This document shows, one piece after another, positions 10,780 to 21,606 of a stretch of 64,000 nucleotides of DNA. The translations under genes and the position numbers were made by a program. The DNA is from Diphasiastrum complanatum (Eukaryota > Streptophyta > Lycopodiopsida > Lycopodiales > Lycopodiaceae), in contig CM055111.1 in NCBI GenBank assembly GCA_029204225.1, positions 11,801,697 through 11,865,696 on the forward strand, given 5' to 3'. The notes under the pieces are model-generated. The model was not told the DNA's origin. It searched no databases and saw only the letters and a program-made list of their open reading frames with translations. How positions within the stretch are numbered: the first letter of the stretch is position 1; each line of letters begins with the position of its first letter.

Positions 10780-11060
10780 TGATAATATCTGGGCAAAAAG
10801 CGAGCAAATTATTAGATTTTTTATTTTTATGTAGGCTACAATAAACAATGCTTGCAAATAGTACCCGTAGTTCCGAACATGGTGTCCTTTCTACTACCAA
10901 TTTGGTACTATATTTGGGTGTCCCGTATAGTCCTATTTCGGTACTATATCTATTAGGGAAATAGTACCAAAATTGGTACTCCAAAATAGTGTATTGTGGT
11001 ACTACAAGATGGACTATTCTTATAGTTCAGTACCAATTTTGGTACTGTATGAAGTAACAA
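10780..11060. repeat. Cluster of inverted TTGGTACT / AGTACCAA motifs
   Basis: At least six copies of CAATTTTGGTACT or its reverse complement lie in about 200 bp (for example near 10895, 10970 and 11030). Several face each other and could form short hairpins. No gene is present. Confidence 0.6.
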
Positions 11061-11696
11061 ACCTAAAACCTACAGAGGAAAAATAATGATAGTGAGAACC
11101 CCCAACAAATATACATGGCCACGAAGAAGAAAGGCCTTCGAGCTTTGAATTGGGACATCGCACCATCTGACCACACCCAATGACACCTCAGATTATACCC
11201 GTTCCTTTCAACCAATTGTCATGCAGCAGTAGACAGTGTTGTATGAATAGGGTGTCATGCAACTTATCGTCTGATATGTAAAAATTAAGAGTCTTTTCAG
11301 CTGCACTTGTAGAGTTTCTGACGTACGTTATGTGCACAAGTATCGTGACCTGATTAGACCACCAGTGCATGGACTGTATCTCGTTCTGCATCTTGAACGA
11401 ATAATTCTCCACAAAGTCAATGACTGAAACAACAACATCTGAAAGAAATTTCAGCAAGCAGTCTTTAAATTGTTGTGACTGTCACCGAAACACAAAGTTA
11501 TGCTTGATGAAGTTTTTCAGACGTGTTGAAACTAGGTCAACAAAAGTGTTGCTCCGCATTCTTTGTCGATTCCTGGATTTCGCAGTAGATGGAACATGTG
11601 CAAGCATGATCCTTTCCATGATGACCAACCGTGTTTTGTCTCATATGATTAAACGCCTCCTTAGAATATACCATTTGCATATGGTACACACAACAG
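11061..11696. other. Spacer, nothing recognised
   Basis: Only short frames without motifs. No feature supported. Confidence 0.5.
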
Positions 11697-12058
11697 GAAG
11701 GAAGACAAGATCACAGGGTCAATGACGAAGAAACAAGCCAAGCAACATTATAATACGGTCCTGAAATGGGAAAATCTTCCTCAAAAGATTGATTCAAAGA
11801 ATGTGCCACCCTTACTGGATAAAGGCAAAGGAATAAGTGGAAGGATTTGGGATTGGCCATGGACAAAATAACTATCCATACGCCGCACTGGCCAATCACC
11901 CACCAACTTTACAGTTGGAAAATTTCAGTGGATTTTCATCGGGCACTACAAGCATACTAGCGGGAGTATATACACTCTCCCGATCCGACAGTGAGGCAAT
12001 CGATGCTCTTTGCAAAAGATTTGACTCTATTGGCATTCGTGGCAACGTCGTGGGATGA
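11697..12058 (+). pseudogene. Gypsy-relic fragment (TKKQAKQHY module)
   Basis: From about 11697 the plus strand encodes EDKITGSMTKKQAKQHY and NVPPLLDKGKG. The same module is found on the minus strand near 31.1 kb in the gypsy relic (EDKTTGSMTKKQAKQHY, NVPPLLDKGKG). The two copies then diverge. A frame continuing to 12058 (NHPPTLQLENFSGFSSG, then SRSDSEAIDALCKRF) looks protein-like but I cannot name it. The 5' edge near 11697 is abrupt, so this is a truncated copy. The function of the module is unknown; it precedes the extra 3' ORF in the other copy. Confidence 0.55.
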
Positions 12059-12380
12059 TTGCCTTCCTCCTTTGGCATTCGATCCGAATAAGCCAATGGC
12101 ATCAGAGAGCATAAATAAGGATCAACTGCCGGTGGCTAGATTGTACTTCCGTGTCGCAATGATGGGAGGCTCCTGGGAATCTCGATTCATAGCCTGGACA
12201 ACTTCAAAGTGGATCACCGGAGCCCACCGTTGTTTTTTGCCACAAGTTAGATTTCAACACTGCCCGATTCGATTTCATAGAGAAGGTGCAGTATCATTTA
12301 ATAAAGATTCGACATGAAGCAAATAAAAGCCCACAGTAACTGCATCTCGCAGGACCGCCAACGATTTTGGTGGGAGATAC
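12059..12380. other. Spacer, possibly decayed TE coding
   Basis: Several short frames are interrupted by stops; no motif is recognised. It ends at the putative LTR boundary TATTGGA at 12381. Confidence 0.4.
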
Positions 12381-13123
12381 TATTGGAGGGTTTGCAGATC
12401 CCAAGGCAACCCTAACCCTACTTAATAAGTGAGAGGGATTTGGCACTAGTGTGTAAGTCCAACCCGATGATCACATAGAGATTTGATTAATTAGAAAGTT
12501 AATAAAAGGACTTTAGGCCTTTTTGTGGGACTTTTAATGTCGCAGGGCCTAAATGTCAAGTTAGTGAATAAAGTTGGGTTTCCCTCCAATTTGGATGGTT
12601 CTCACTCTTTTTTAAATTTGAATAGTTAGGGAGGCAGAAATGGACCAATAGGATTCAGAGGCCAGGGTCCTCCTCTCTACTATAAAAAGGGACCAACTCG
12701 AGTTTGCTACAGATGTACATATCTTCATTTTAATAAAGCAGATTGGTTCTCTTGTGAAATGGATTTATGAATGTCCTTGCTCTCCATCACTTTTCCTCTA
12801 TCTCTCATGCTTTTATTGTGTTTTGCTAATTGGTGGATCTGATTGTTATTGGGATTGCATGTTTTTATACTTTTATAGTTTCTTCAAAAAGTACTCCCCT
12901 TCTTTAGAGGCCCAATAAGCTCGATGCAATGAAATTAATTACTAGTCAAAATAATCATTATATGAATGAAGTAGCCATCGATTCTACTCAGTAGGTCTTG
13001 GGCCAATAGCCCTAGAAATAGTGTATGTCCATAATTCTCTCCTAGTAACAAACACAGTTTCTCTCAATCTAAGCTGTAAAAATAAAAGCTATAGTGAAAA
13101 GCTGAGGTAATTAATTTCCAATA
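12381..13123 (-). mobile_element. Putative 3' LTR of copia element H
   Basis: On the minus strand this block lies directly after the H RNase H and a purine-rich AAGGAGGAC tract (13124-13132). It starts TATTGGA and ends TCCAATA, perfect 7-bp inverted termini that look like mutated TGTTGGA/TCCAACA. A TATA-like CTATAAAAGTATAAAA lies on the minus strand near 12870-12890. Against this, a TATA-like CTACTATAAAAAGG and an AATAAA lie on the plus strand (about 12678 and 12733), so part could be the LTR of another element. The 12551-12836 portion recurs inverted at 28057-28328. Confidence 0.5.
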
Positions 13124-13130
13124 GTCCTCC

Positions 13131-13630
13131 TTAAGGACACAGTTGGTGCCTTGGTATCTTCGTCAGGTTTAGCATGTTGAAAATCTTCTGATGCTTGATC
13201 CTGGGAAGCGCTTTGGTGAATATGCCTGCAACCATTGCTATTATGGAGCAATATTGAAGAATCACTTGCCCTGAGAAAACTTTTTCGCTAATGAGATGAT
13301 ACTGGATTTTTATGTGCCTAGACTTGCCATGAAATCTGGGATTCAACGATAGCGAAATACAACTTAAATTGTCACACAGAATGGTAGTAGTTTGATGTAA
13401 GTCGTGAAGTAATAACCTGATCTATATAGCTTCTTTTGAAGCTTGACATGTTGCAATGTACTCTGCCTCGGTCGAAGAAAGTGCGACTGATTTATGCTTC
13501 CTTGAATTCCACAAAATCGGTCCTCCTGCCAGATAGAAGCAGAACCTGGAAGTAGATTTTTTGGTAGAGACTGTTCCTCCCCAATCTGAGTCAGAGTAGC
13601 CTCGTAAGACAAGTGGGTCGATAGCATTTT
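13131..13630 (-). pseudogene. Copia element H, RNase H domain
   Basis: The minus-strand reading gives a typical copia RNase H: YSDSDWGG near 13590, SRFCFYLAGGPILWNS, VALSSTEAEYIA (conserved acidic motif) near 13460, then SRHIKIQYHLI and IFTKALP near 13200. One in-frame TAG and a frameshift break it. Its reading frame joins across the solo LTR (13631-14279) to the RT part at 14280-14924: YDGN on one side, AIDPLVLRGYSDSDWGG on the other. The element is therefore older than the solo LTR insertion. Confidence 0.9.
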
Positions 13631-13883
13631 TGTGAAGATTTTATGAATCATTAAGATCCAACCTAATCTCTTGATAATTGATTATGGAAGATAACACAAT
13701 CTACTTAATGAAAGAGATGCAAACTCAACATCTACTTAATGAAAGAGATGCAAACTCAATAAGAACTTGATCAAACATCAAACTTATGATGAGATGAAGT
13801 TGCTATCCATAAAAAAATAGTAAGCTACTAGTGCACCAATGGATAGATGAACCCAAGAGAACTCATGTATAAGCATGAAATGA

Positions 13884-13980
<97 letters not shown>

Positions 13981-14279
13981 GAGAGAGAAGCCTCTCTTTT
14001 CATGTGTGTACATGTATATATAATAAGTCCATGCCTCATTAATGATCTTGGTTTCCCTGCATATCAAAAACCCTACTATTAATGTGGACTAGATTCAATG
14101 TCTCCAATATTCAAATTTGAATATACCAAACTCGACCTCCTACACTTTCCCTCAGTTTTCAAAAGTGGCAATTCAAAAATATTTGAAATGACTATCTCTA
14201 AGTCTAAAATGCAAATTGGCCTCAATTGCCAAATAAACAAATATGACCAAAATATTAAACTAGTTGACAATTTCTCACA
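13631..14279 (-). mobile_element. Solo LTR of the A family inside element H
   Basis: In minus orientation it starts TGTGAGAAATTGTCAACTAG and ends AAATCTTCACA, matching the LTRs of element A. The flanking 5-mers ATTTT (13626-13630) and ATTTC (14280-14284) are a probable target duplication with one mutation. Removing the LTR restores the host copia frame. It contains a GA microsatellite of about 100 bp (13887-13989) where the A LTR has only a short CTCTCTCT, and a 31-bp tandem duplication (13699-13759). TATA-like sequence (TTATTATATATACATG) lies on the minus strand near 14020. Confidence 0.9.
13887..13989. repeat. (GA)n microsatellite, about 100 bp
   Basis: Almost pure GA dinucleotides with one GT interruption near 13978, within the solo LTR. 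Confidence 0.97.
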
Positions 14280-14924
14280 ATTTCCATCATAACGTAAAAT
14301 GTGATCTAAACTTTCTTGAATGTACTTCATCACTCTCTTTAATGCTTTCCAATGTGAGATCTCGGTATTAGACATGTATTGACTTAAGGTGCTAATAGTG
14401 TATGGTAAATCTGGTCTAGTACGTAACATGGCATACATCAAAGATCCGATCAGTGAATGAAAAGGGTACTCTGCTAAGTCGAGTACTTCACTTTCAATAT
14501 CTGCACAAGAACGTTTAGTCAATGCTATACTTGGATCCATTGGTGTATCAATTAGTTTGCAATCGGACATGTGAAACTTTTCTAGAATATTCTCTAGATA
14601 TTTTTGCTGGCTAAGATAGATCTTCTTCTGAAGTCTATTTCTAGTAATGTGAATTTCCAATAAAGAATGAACAATGCCTAGATCAACCATGTCAAATTCC
14701 TTTGACTAATCACTCTTAGTAGTGTGCAGTAGGAAAGTGTCATTAGATAAAATAAATGCATCACATCTACGTAAAGAGCTATATGGACTAAATTGACACA
14801 TATATGTTTGGAATAAATATTACAGCCCAAAATTGAATAAGATAAGAGTTAATTCTTTTGAACCATGGCCTTGCAGCCTATTTCAGACCATAAATTGCCT
14901 TGTGCAGCTCTTGCACACTTTGTG
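14280..14924 (-). pseudogene. Copia element H, RT C-terminal part
   Basis: Minus-strand RT-to-RNase H linker of a Ty1/copia element. MVDLGIVHSLLEIHI marks the end of the palm/thumb. YLSQQKYLENILEKFHM, LIDTPMDPS, YPFHSLIGSLMYA and RPDLPYTISTLSQYMS are hallmark copia blocks. Further upstream (14700-14924) the frame is broken but HKVC, AIYGLK and ARPW are readable. The frame is cut at 14924 by element A and resumes at 21612: ... EVKGQE | HKVCK ... The YVDD catalytic motif falls in a decayed stretch and is not readable. Confidence 0.9.
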
Positions 14925-14929
14925 CTCTT

Positions 14930-15566
14930 TGTGAGAAATTGTCAACTAATTTGATCTTTTGGCAAACACATTTGAGGCCAATTTTTATTCTAGAATTATA
15001 GATAGATATTTCAAAGTTATTCTAGTCTAAATGTTTTTGAATTACTACTTTTAAAAAGTGAGGGAAAAGTAGAAGGTTGAGTTTGGAAGATTCAAATTTG
15101 AATGTTTTGTTCAGTGAATCTAGTCATATTTCTAGTAGAATTTTTGATCTAGAAGTTTCTATGGTGGGAAACTAAAAATAGGGCATGAAATTGTTATAAA
15201 TAGATGTACACATGCGGGAGAGCAAAATCTTCTCTCTCTTATCTCATTTCATGCTTATACATGAGTTCTCTTGGGTTCATCTATCCATTGGTGTACTATA
15301 TTGGTGATATCTTGCAATGTTGTGTGTAGAATGCTCTTATTTGTTAATATTCGGATCCCCACATTTGAAATACAGTAACTTATTGTTTTTGTTTGGATAA
15401 CAACTTCATTATTTAACATGTTTCATGTTTGATCAATATCTTGTTGAGTTTGCATCTCTTTTATTGATGTTGATTTTCTATTTTGGAAATGGTGGAAATT
15501 GTGTTGTTTTTTAAACCAAAGATCAAGAGATGGTTTTGGATCTTAATGATTGACAAAATCTTCACA
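14930..15566 (+). repeat. 5' LTR of element A
   Basis: 637 bp, TG...CA. A TATA box candidate (TTATAAATAG, about 15195) is followed by CTTCTCTCTCTTATCTCATT, the likely start of R. It is shared with the LTRs at 13631-14279 (inverted), 20978-21606 and 25436-25999. Confidence 0.93.
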
Positions 15567-15578
15567 TGGTATCAGAGC
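15567..15578 (+). promoter_or_regulatory. Primer binding site, tRNA-iMet
   Basis: TGGTATCAGAGC directly abuts the LTR end. It matches the 3' end of plant initiator-Met tRNA, the usual copia primer. Confidence 0.95.
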
Positions 15579-16154
15579 TTGTGTTGCAAGTTATAGAAGG
15601 ATCAGCCATATTTATCAAGAATTTAGAGGAGTTACCAATTCTAGAGTGTGTTGATTGATTTCTACTCAAAAATCAAGCATTTTGCATATGTAGAATTGAT
15701 CTTTTGTAGATCAAAACTCAATTTAGGTTTATGAAACTGATTAGGCCAATTTCACATGTGCCTTACTAGATTTCTCTGATTTTAAATGCATTAGGAAAGC
15801 TTCATTGGAAGCTACAAGATTCTATATCAAGTTTTTGACAATTGCATGTAGAATTTGAAAGATTCAATTTTTTTGTGATTTTGTCAAAACCCTAATTTTG
15901 ATTGGATCTCTATTTTTTGAGATTTCTGGACTTCAATAGAGTGTGTTTCAATTGTAGAAGTGGCAAGATTCATTAGATTGTGGTTGGATCATAGGTTGAT
16001 CAAGATTTTTTCATTCTATGCATTGATTTGCTAGATGTAAGTGCTAGAAGAGAATTGAGAGGTTCCATATCTTTGTGATTTCTTTTTGGAAACATTTGTT
16101 GTTATTTAAAAGAGTTCTTTGTGCATTGAAACAGGAAGATCAAGTCATTGTAAC
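15579..16154 (+). other. Element A leader, non-coding
   Basis: 576 bp between PBS and gag start with no coding. It is also present, diverged, at 26012-26605 in the second copy. Confidence 0.8.
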
Positions 16155-17400
16155 ATGGCTACATCAAGTGGATTCATGATGGAAGGCAATGATAGGCTTA
16201 CCTCATCCAACTACTCTACATGGAAGATGAGAATGGAATCACTTCTTGAAATGCATGAGTTGATGGACATTGTTGTAGGGTTGGAGGAGAGACCCTTGGT
16301 TCAACAAGATCAAGTGAGGTATGACAAGAGAGCAAAGAAGGCTTTACACATGATCAAGATGAATGTTACCAATGAGCTACTCAAGGAGATTGGTAAGTGC
16401 ATGTCATCTTTGGAGGCTTGGGAAGCTTTGAGGAAGCTTTATAAACCACAATCTAGAGTATTGACTCTAAGAAGACAAATCTTTTAAAGCTTAAAAAAGA
16501 AAGAAAAGAGTCCTAATACTTTTGTTTTGAGAGTGGAGGCTTTAATTGATGAGTTAGCTTGCATTGATGAGAGCATTAAGGAAGGAGAGATTGTTCAAGT
16601 TATTCTTAATGGTTTGTTGGATGCTCATGCTAGCATTGTGCAAAGCCTTTCTATTCAAAGAACTTTTCCAAGTTTGGTGGACCTTTAAGAGACCTTGATC
16701 AATGAGGAATATGGGCTTCAAGCAAGAGGTGGATCTACATCAAAATCTCAAGATGGTGAAGAGGCTATGTTCATCAAAGGCAAATTTAAGGACAAAGGTA
16801 AGAGCAATTGGCCTAAAGGACAAGACCAAAGTGACATTTCTTTATTTGGTAAGAAGAAAGACAGGTCCATATTGAAGTGTTTCTATTGTAGCATCAAGGG
16901 GCATTTTGCAAGTGATTGCTACAAAAAGAAGAGAGATCAAGGAGATAAGCAAGGTAATCTAGCTCATGATGACTCGGATGATGTTGATGTTCAAAACACA
17001 AATGATGATGCTTTTGTGATGTCTTTATGTTTGAGTTCTATTGTTGGAGATATTGATCCATGGTGGATTGATAGTGGAACAAGCTCACACATGACTTTTC
17101 ACAAGGAGTATTTCACTTCTTTATTGGAATATGGAGATGACAAAAGGGTGATCTACATAGCCAATGATGGTGAGTGTGCAATTAAAGGGATTGGCACAAT
17201 TCCTATTTCTCTCTCCACAAATAGGAATGTTCATTTAAAGGATGTTTTGTTCATTCCATCTATTACTAATAAACTACTTAGTGTGAGTCAATTGCTAAGC
17301 AAAGGTTTTTAAGCTGAGGTTGATGGAGATGCTTATATGATTAAAAGAAAGGATGTCTTGATTCAAAAAGGTAAAAGGAAAGTATAGTTATTCAAACTAG
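16155..17400 (+). pseudogene. Element A gag and protease
   Basis: Gag starts at ATG 16155 (MATSSGFMMEGNDRL, a typical copia Gag start), preferred over an upstream in-frame ATG at 16119. It continues through NYSTWKMRMESLLEM and LEAWEALRKLY. An intact zinc knuckle, CFYCSIKGHFASDC, lies near 16880. The protease follows with the intact WWIDSGTSSHMT active site near 17061, the flap region, and LKDVLFIPSITNKLLSVSQL. In-frame stops at 16485 (CAA to TAA when compared with the copy at 26.9 kb), about 16687, about 17310 and about 17383 break the frame. Confidence 0.92.
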
Positions 17401-17432
17401 ATTCTTGTGTTATAGCTAACCAAGTTGGATGT

Positions 17433-18185
17433 GTGGCAAGTGAGAAAATATCCATGCAAGAGGTTTGGCATAAGAGGATGAGGCATCTCAACTTCAAAGC
17501 ATTGGAGGTAATGGCAAGGAAAGAAGTTGTGATTGGTTTTCCAAAGTCCTTAAGACTCTCTTATATTAGATCTACATCTAGATCTACAAAGCCTTTTCAA
17601 GTTCTACATTTGGATATTCATGAAATTACTATAATTAAAAATAGTGAAACTAAGATGTATGTAACTTTCATTGATGATTTTAGTATTTTTGGGTATATCT
17701 ATTATAGAGCAAAGATGAAATGTATGATGTCTTTGTGAAGTTCAAGAGTTCAAGGGAGAACCATTTTTCCACAAGGATCAAGTTCTTGAGGAGTGAAAAT
17801 GGTGGTAGTATATCTCAACCAAGTTCAAAGCCTTTTGTGATGAGCATGGGATTAAGAGAGAGTATACATGTCCAAGGACACCTCAACAAAATGGAGTGGC
17901 TGAGAGGAGAAATAGGACCTTATGTGAAGGTGCCAAAGATATGAGGTTAAGTGCAAATCTTTCTAAACCATTTGTGATCAAGCCTTGTTATGTGCTAACT
18001 TTCTATGCAATAGGTGGCTAAGTGCTATATTGGATGAAAGAACACCTTTTGAGATGCTATTCAAGAGGTGACAGAGTGTCAAATTTTTTAGAACTTTTGG
18101 ATGCACTTTCTATGTCAATATAACTCTTGATGATAGGAGAAAGGAGGATCTATCTTCAAGGAAAGGTATATTTGTTGGATATAGT
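17433..18185 (+). pseudogene. Element A integrase
   Basis: The pre-integrase HKRMRHLNFKALEVM is present, but the C-x2-C half of the usual HHCC zinc finger is missing, so a deletion lies near 17560. The core shows VLHLDIHE (first Asp), TFIDDFS (second Asp) and, after two frameshifts, the QQNGVAERRNRT block with the third acidic residue (about 17885-17925). The C-terminal region runs to about 18185 (SSRKGIFVGYSE), a typical copia junction to RT. Confidence 0.9.
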
Positions 18186-18188
18186 GAG

Positions 18189-19395
18189 GTGAGTAAAGCC
18201 TATAAGGTTTACATTCCTACTACTAATAAGGACTTGGATCCTATTTTAAATGGTGATGATGAAGGACCTTCATCAAGTCAAAAGCCAAGGAGGACATCAA
18301 GGCAAAGGCAAACACTTTCAAGGGTCACATATGATGAGAAAGGTAAGCAAGTTGTTGGAGGTATAAACTATGCTTTCCTAACCTCTTTTGATGAACCTAC
18401 ATGTGTAGATGAAGCAAGGAACAAAGAGGAGTGGATCCAAGCAATGGATCTTGAGTATCAAGCTCTTATGAAGAACAATACATGGAGATTGGTGGAGTTA
18501 CCTAAGGACAAGAAAGCTAGTGGATGCAAATGGATCTTCAAGATGAAGACTAACCAAGATGGATCTATCAATAAACATAAGGCAAGGCTGGTGGCCAAGG
18601 GATATGCACAAGAACATGGTATTGACTATAGTCACAACCTTTGCACATGTGGCAAAGATGGTAAGAATTCGGGTCATCATCTCTCTTGCTACTCTTTTTG
18701 GATGGGATCTATGGCAAATGGATATTACAAATGCATTCTTGAATGATGATCTTGAGGAGGAAGTGTACATGGAGCAACCCGGGAGCTACATTTTATCTAC
18801 AAAGGCAAATCATGTTTGTCTGCTACAAAAGAGTTTGTATGGTCTTAAGCAAGCACCAAGGAGTTGGTATGCTAAGCTTAACACATTTTTACTTTTTCAA
18901 AACTTTGTTATAAGTGAGTATGATCATTCACTTTATTGTAGGTTTGCTAGAAATGATGTTATCATTTTGCTAATCTATGTGGATGATATCATCTTGAGTG
19001 GAGGCAACAACCAAGATGTTGGTGATATGCTCTCAAGAAGGAGTTTGAGGTGCATGATCTTGGTCATTTGCATTACATTTTAGGATTAGAAGTGATTAGG
19101 ACTTCTCAATATACTTTTATTTGTCAAGAGAAGTATGCTAATTCTATTCTAAAAAGATTTCATATAGTAGATGCAATTTCTTGTGATACACCTATGGAGT
19201 CAAATGTAAAGCTAACTATAAGAGGTAATGAAAGATCCTACGAGGACATTACTCTCTATAGAAAGCTAGTTGTTCACTTATATATCTAACCATCACAAGA
19301 CCAGATCTAAGCTATTGTGTTGGTAGTATAAGCCAATTTATGCAAGATTCTAGTGGGGAGCATTGGAAGCTAGGGAAGAGAGTTGTAAGTGTTAG
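18189..19395 (+). pseudogene. Element A reverse transcriptase
   Basis: Blocks in order: WIQAMDLEYQALMKNNTW, GCKWIFKMKTNQDGS and HKARLVAKGYAQEHGIDYS in one frame; a shift near 18630; then WQMDITNAFLNDDLEEEVYM, KSLYGLKQAPRSWY and the intact catalytic motif LIYVDDIIL (about 18973-18999). A second shift near 19045 leads to HDLGHLHYILGLEV and CDTPMES. The end (FMQDSSGEHWK) stops near 19395 where foreign sequence begins. Only frameshifts inactivate the RT; its catalytic Asp pair survives, unlike elements E and the 61.8-kb relic. Confidence 0.93.
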
Positions 19396-20514
19396 ATTTT
19401 ATATGCTCAACCTTACAAAAAATCATCAAGTAATGAGCATCTTGAAAATGGAAGGCTGATAACATGATTTCGGACCTTCACATTTTTCCCCTTTAAGTTT
19501 TTTTCTTCTTTTTGCCTTAAACATTCTTTAGGCACCTTCACCTTTTTCACACTTTGCAGAAATACGACACATTGGCCAAGTGGCCAGAATGTGACACAGC
19601 GGCCAAGTGGCCAAAGTCAGCATAATGCCTTATAAACCATTTCTAAAGCACCTTCGGCTTTCGCCACCTTCGACTTTCGCTACCTTTGGCTTACGCCACC
19701 TTCGGCTTTTGTCGCCTTCTTCACCTTTTTCACAGTGTGAACAGAGTCACCAGGATGTCTTAGAAACCGTTTCTAAAGCACCTTCGGCTTTCGCCGCCTT
19801 CGGCTTTTGTCATCTTCGGCTTGTGCCACCTTCTTTGCCTTTTTCACAGTGTGAACAAAGTCACCAAGATGACTTAGAAACCATTTCTATAGCACCTTCG
19901 GCATTCGCCGCCTTATTCGCCTTTTTCACAGTGTAAACAAAGTCACCAGGATGCCTTAGAAACCATCTCTGAAGCACCTTCGACTTTTTTGCCACCTTCG
20001 GCTTTTGCCTTTTTGGCTTCAGTAGGCTTTTTGGCTTTTTTGCCTTTGACTTTTTTTCCTTCAGCCTTTCGGCTTTTTTGCTACCTTTAAACTAAGGGCA
20101 CCTTCAGGAGTTGCATACCTTCAGTCTAAAGGCACCTTTGGGTTTTTCAATTTTTTCGCATTTTTCTATATTGGCAAACCGACGTCGCCAGATGTATCAG
20201 CAACCCTAAAACAACTGGACAACCAAATATCCCAAAGGCGGTGAAGCAGTTACCAACTTTGTACATATGCAAAGACTGGCGTAAATAGCCTTAAAGGCTT
20301 GTAAGATATTCTCTCGAAATTTGTAAATGTATGTATTAGCTAAATCAAGCTATGTAAGTGTTAATTGAATTTCTCTTTTGATTAGAGTTATTTGTAGCCA
20401 ACATTATCACGCTCAACAAGCTGAAGTTATTAATTCAAGCCATTGTACTCACTATTCATATTTTTATCAGAGTGCATTTTTTGTCTCACTACTGCTATAT
20501 TTTGGGAACTTGAT
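19396..20514 (+). mobile_element. LTR-like insertion in element A, with minisatellite
   Basis: This 1.1 kb separates RT from RNase H of element A. Its first two thirds are a C/T-rich repeat (see 19600-20160). The last third (20161-20514) is single-copy looking and ends near TTTTATCAGAGTGCATTTTTT, a degenerate primer-site-like sequence, so a solo or truncated LTR is a reasonable guess. The left edge near 19395-19440 is approximate. No target duplication was found, and the RNase H side joins at exactly the point (ATTTTGGCATATTG) where the second copy at 24.9 kb also changes. Confidence 0.45.
19600..20160. repeat. Nested minisatellite (CACCTTCGGCTTTCGC)
   Basis: A 15-16 bp unit, CACCTTCGGCTTTCGC with variants, is repeated in small blocks. 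Each block is preceded by a conserved ~60-bp piece, TTTTTCACAGTGTGAACA ... CTTAGAAACC. The pieces recur at about 19627, 19756, 19870 and 19952, so the higher-order period shrinks (about 129, 114, 82 bp) as the number of inner units drops. Frames through it are repeat artefacts. Confidence 0.85.
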
Positions 20515-20976
20515 ATTTTGGCATATTGTATGAGGGATCATCACCTACCCTTTTTGGATTTTTAGATTCAGACTTTGCTAGAGATCAAATGGATAGGAAA
20601 TCTATAAGCGCACATTGTATTTTCATAGGTGATGGAGCTATATCATGGATGTCAAAGAAACAAGCCACTATTTAATTGTCATCTAGTGAGGTTGAGTACA
20701 AAGCCCTTACTCATTGCACAAAGGAGATGATATGGATCAAGAGGATGATGAAGGATATTAAATTACTGGATTTTTTAGAGAGCCAATCATCTTTTGTGAC
20801 AACCTATCGGCCCAAAAATTGGCAATCAATTCTATTTTCCATGCTAGGAGCAAGCATATTGAGGTGGCATATCACTTTGTGAGGGAGCAAGTCATGGCAA
20901 AGGACATGGAGCCTCAACATGTTTCATTAAGGGAATGTGTAGCTGATATCTTCACCAAAGCATCGGAAAAAGACTT
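20515..20976 (+). pseudogene. Element A RNase H
   Basis: DSDFARDQMDRKSIS, AISWMSKKQAT, SSSEVEYKALTHC and ARSKHIEVAYHFVREQV are copia RNase H landmarks, ending in CVADIFTKA. A TAA lies in place of the usual V/A-L codon just before the SSSEVEY motif. The same TAA is present in the copy at 24.9 kb, so the two pieces share a recent common source. The 3' end is cut at about 20976 by the deletion into the LTR. Confidence 0.92.
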
Positions 20977-20977
20977 G

Positions 20978-21606
20978 TTGATCTTTTGGCAAATACATTT
21001 GAGGCCAATTTTCATTTTAAACTTAGAGATAGATATTTTAAAGTTATTTAAGTCTAAATGTTTTTGAATTACTACTTTTAAAAAGTGAGGGAAAAGTAGA
21101 AGGCCGAGTTTGGAAGATTCAAATTTGAATGTTTTGTTCATTGAATCTAGTTATATTTTTAGTAATAGGGCATGGACCTACTATAAATAGATGTATACAT
21201 GTGGGAGAGCAGACTCTTCTTTCTCTAATCTCATTTCATGCTTATACATGAGTTCTCTTGGGTTCATCTATCCATTGTCTCTCTTATCTCATTTCATGCT
21301 TATACATGAGTTCTCTTGGGTTCATTTATCCATTGGTGCACTATATTGACAATATCTTGCAATCTTGTGTGTAGAATGCTCTTATTTGTTAATATTCGGA
21401 TCCACACATGTGACTTACTATTTTTATATAGACAACAACTTCATTATTTCACATTTTTGATGTTTGATCAATATCTTGTTGAGTTTGCATCTCTTTCATC
21501 AAGTAGATGTTGATTTTCTATATTGCAAATGGTGTAAAGTGTGTTGTCTTCTAAACCAAAGATCAAGAGATGGTTTTGGATCTTAATGATTGACAAAATC
21601 TTCACA
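20978..21606 (+). repeat. 3' LTR of element A, 5'-truncated
   Basis: Starts within the LTR (TTGATCTTTTGGCAAATAC), lacking about the first 20 bp, and ends AATCTTCACA at 21606. It carries a tandem duplication of about 60 bp (TCTCATTTCATGCTTATACA ...) at 21221-21335. The 5' LTR is single-copy there. Confidence 0.9.

Larger units (their letters stand above)
14930..21606 (+). mobile_element. Copia LTR retrotransposon A, nearly full length
   Basis: A plus-strand Ty1/copia element inserted in element H. LTRs begin TGTGAGAAATTG and end AATCTTCACA. The target duplication CTCTT flanks it exactly (14925-14929 and 21607-21611), and the host frame is continuous across the site. Order: 5' LTR, PBS, gag, protease, integrase, RT, a 1.1-kb insertion, RNase H, 3' LTR, as in the Pseudoviridae. 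Several stops and frameshifts make it inactive. The 3' LTR lacks its first ~20 bp because of a deletion that also removed the polypurine tract and RNase H tail. Confidence 0.95.
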
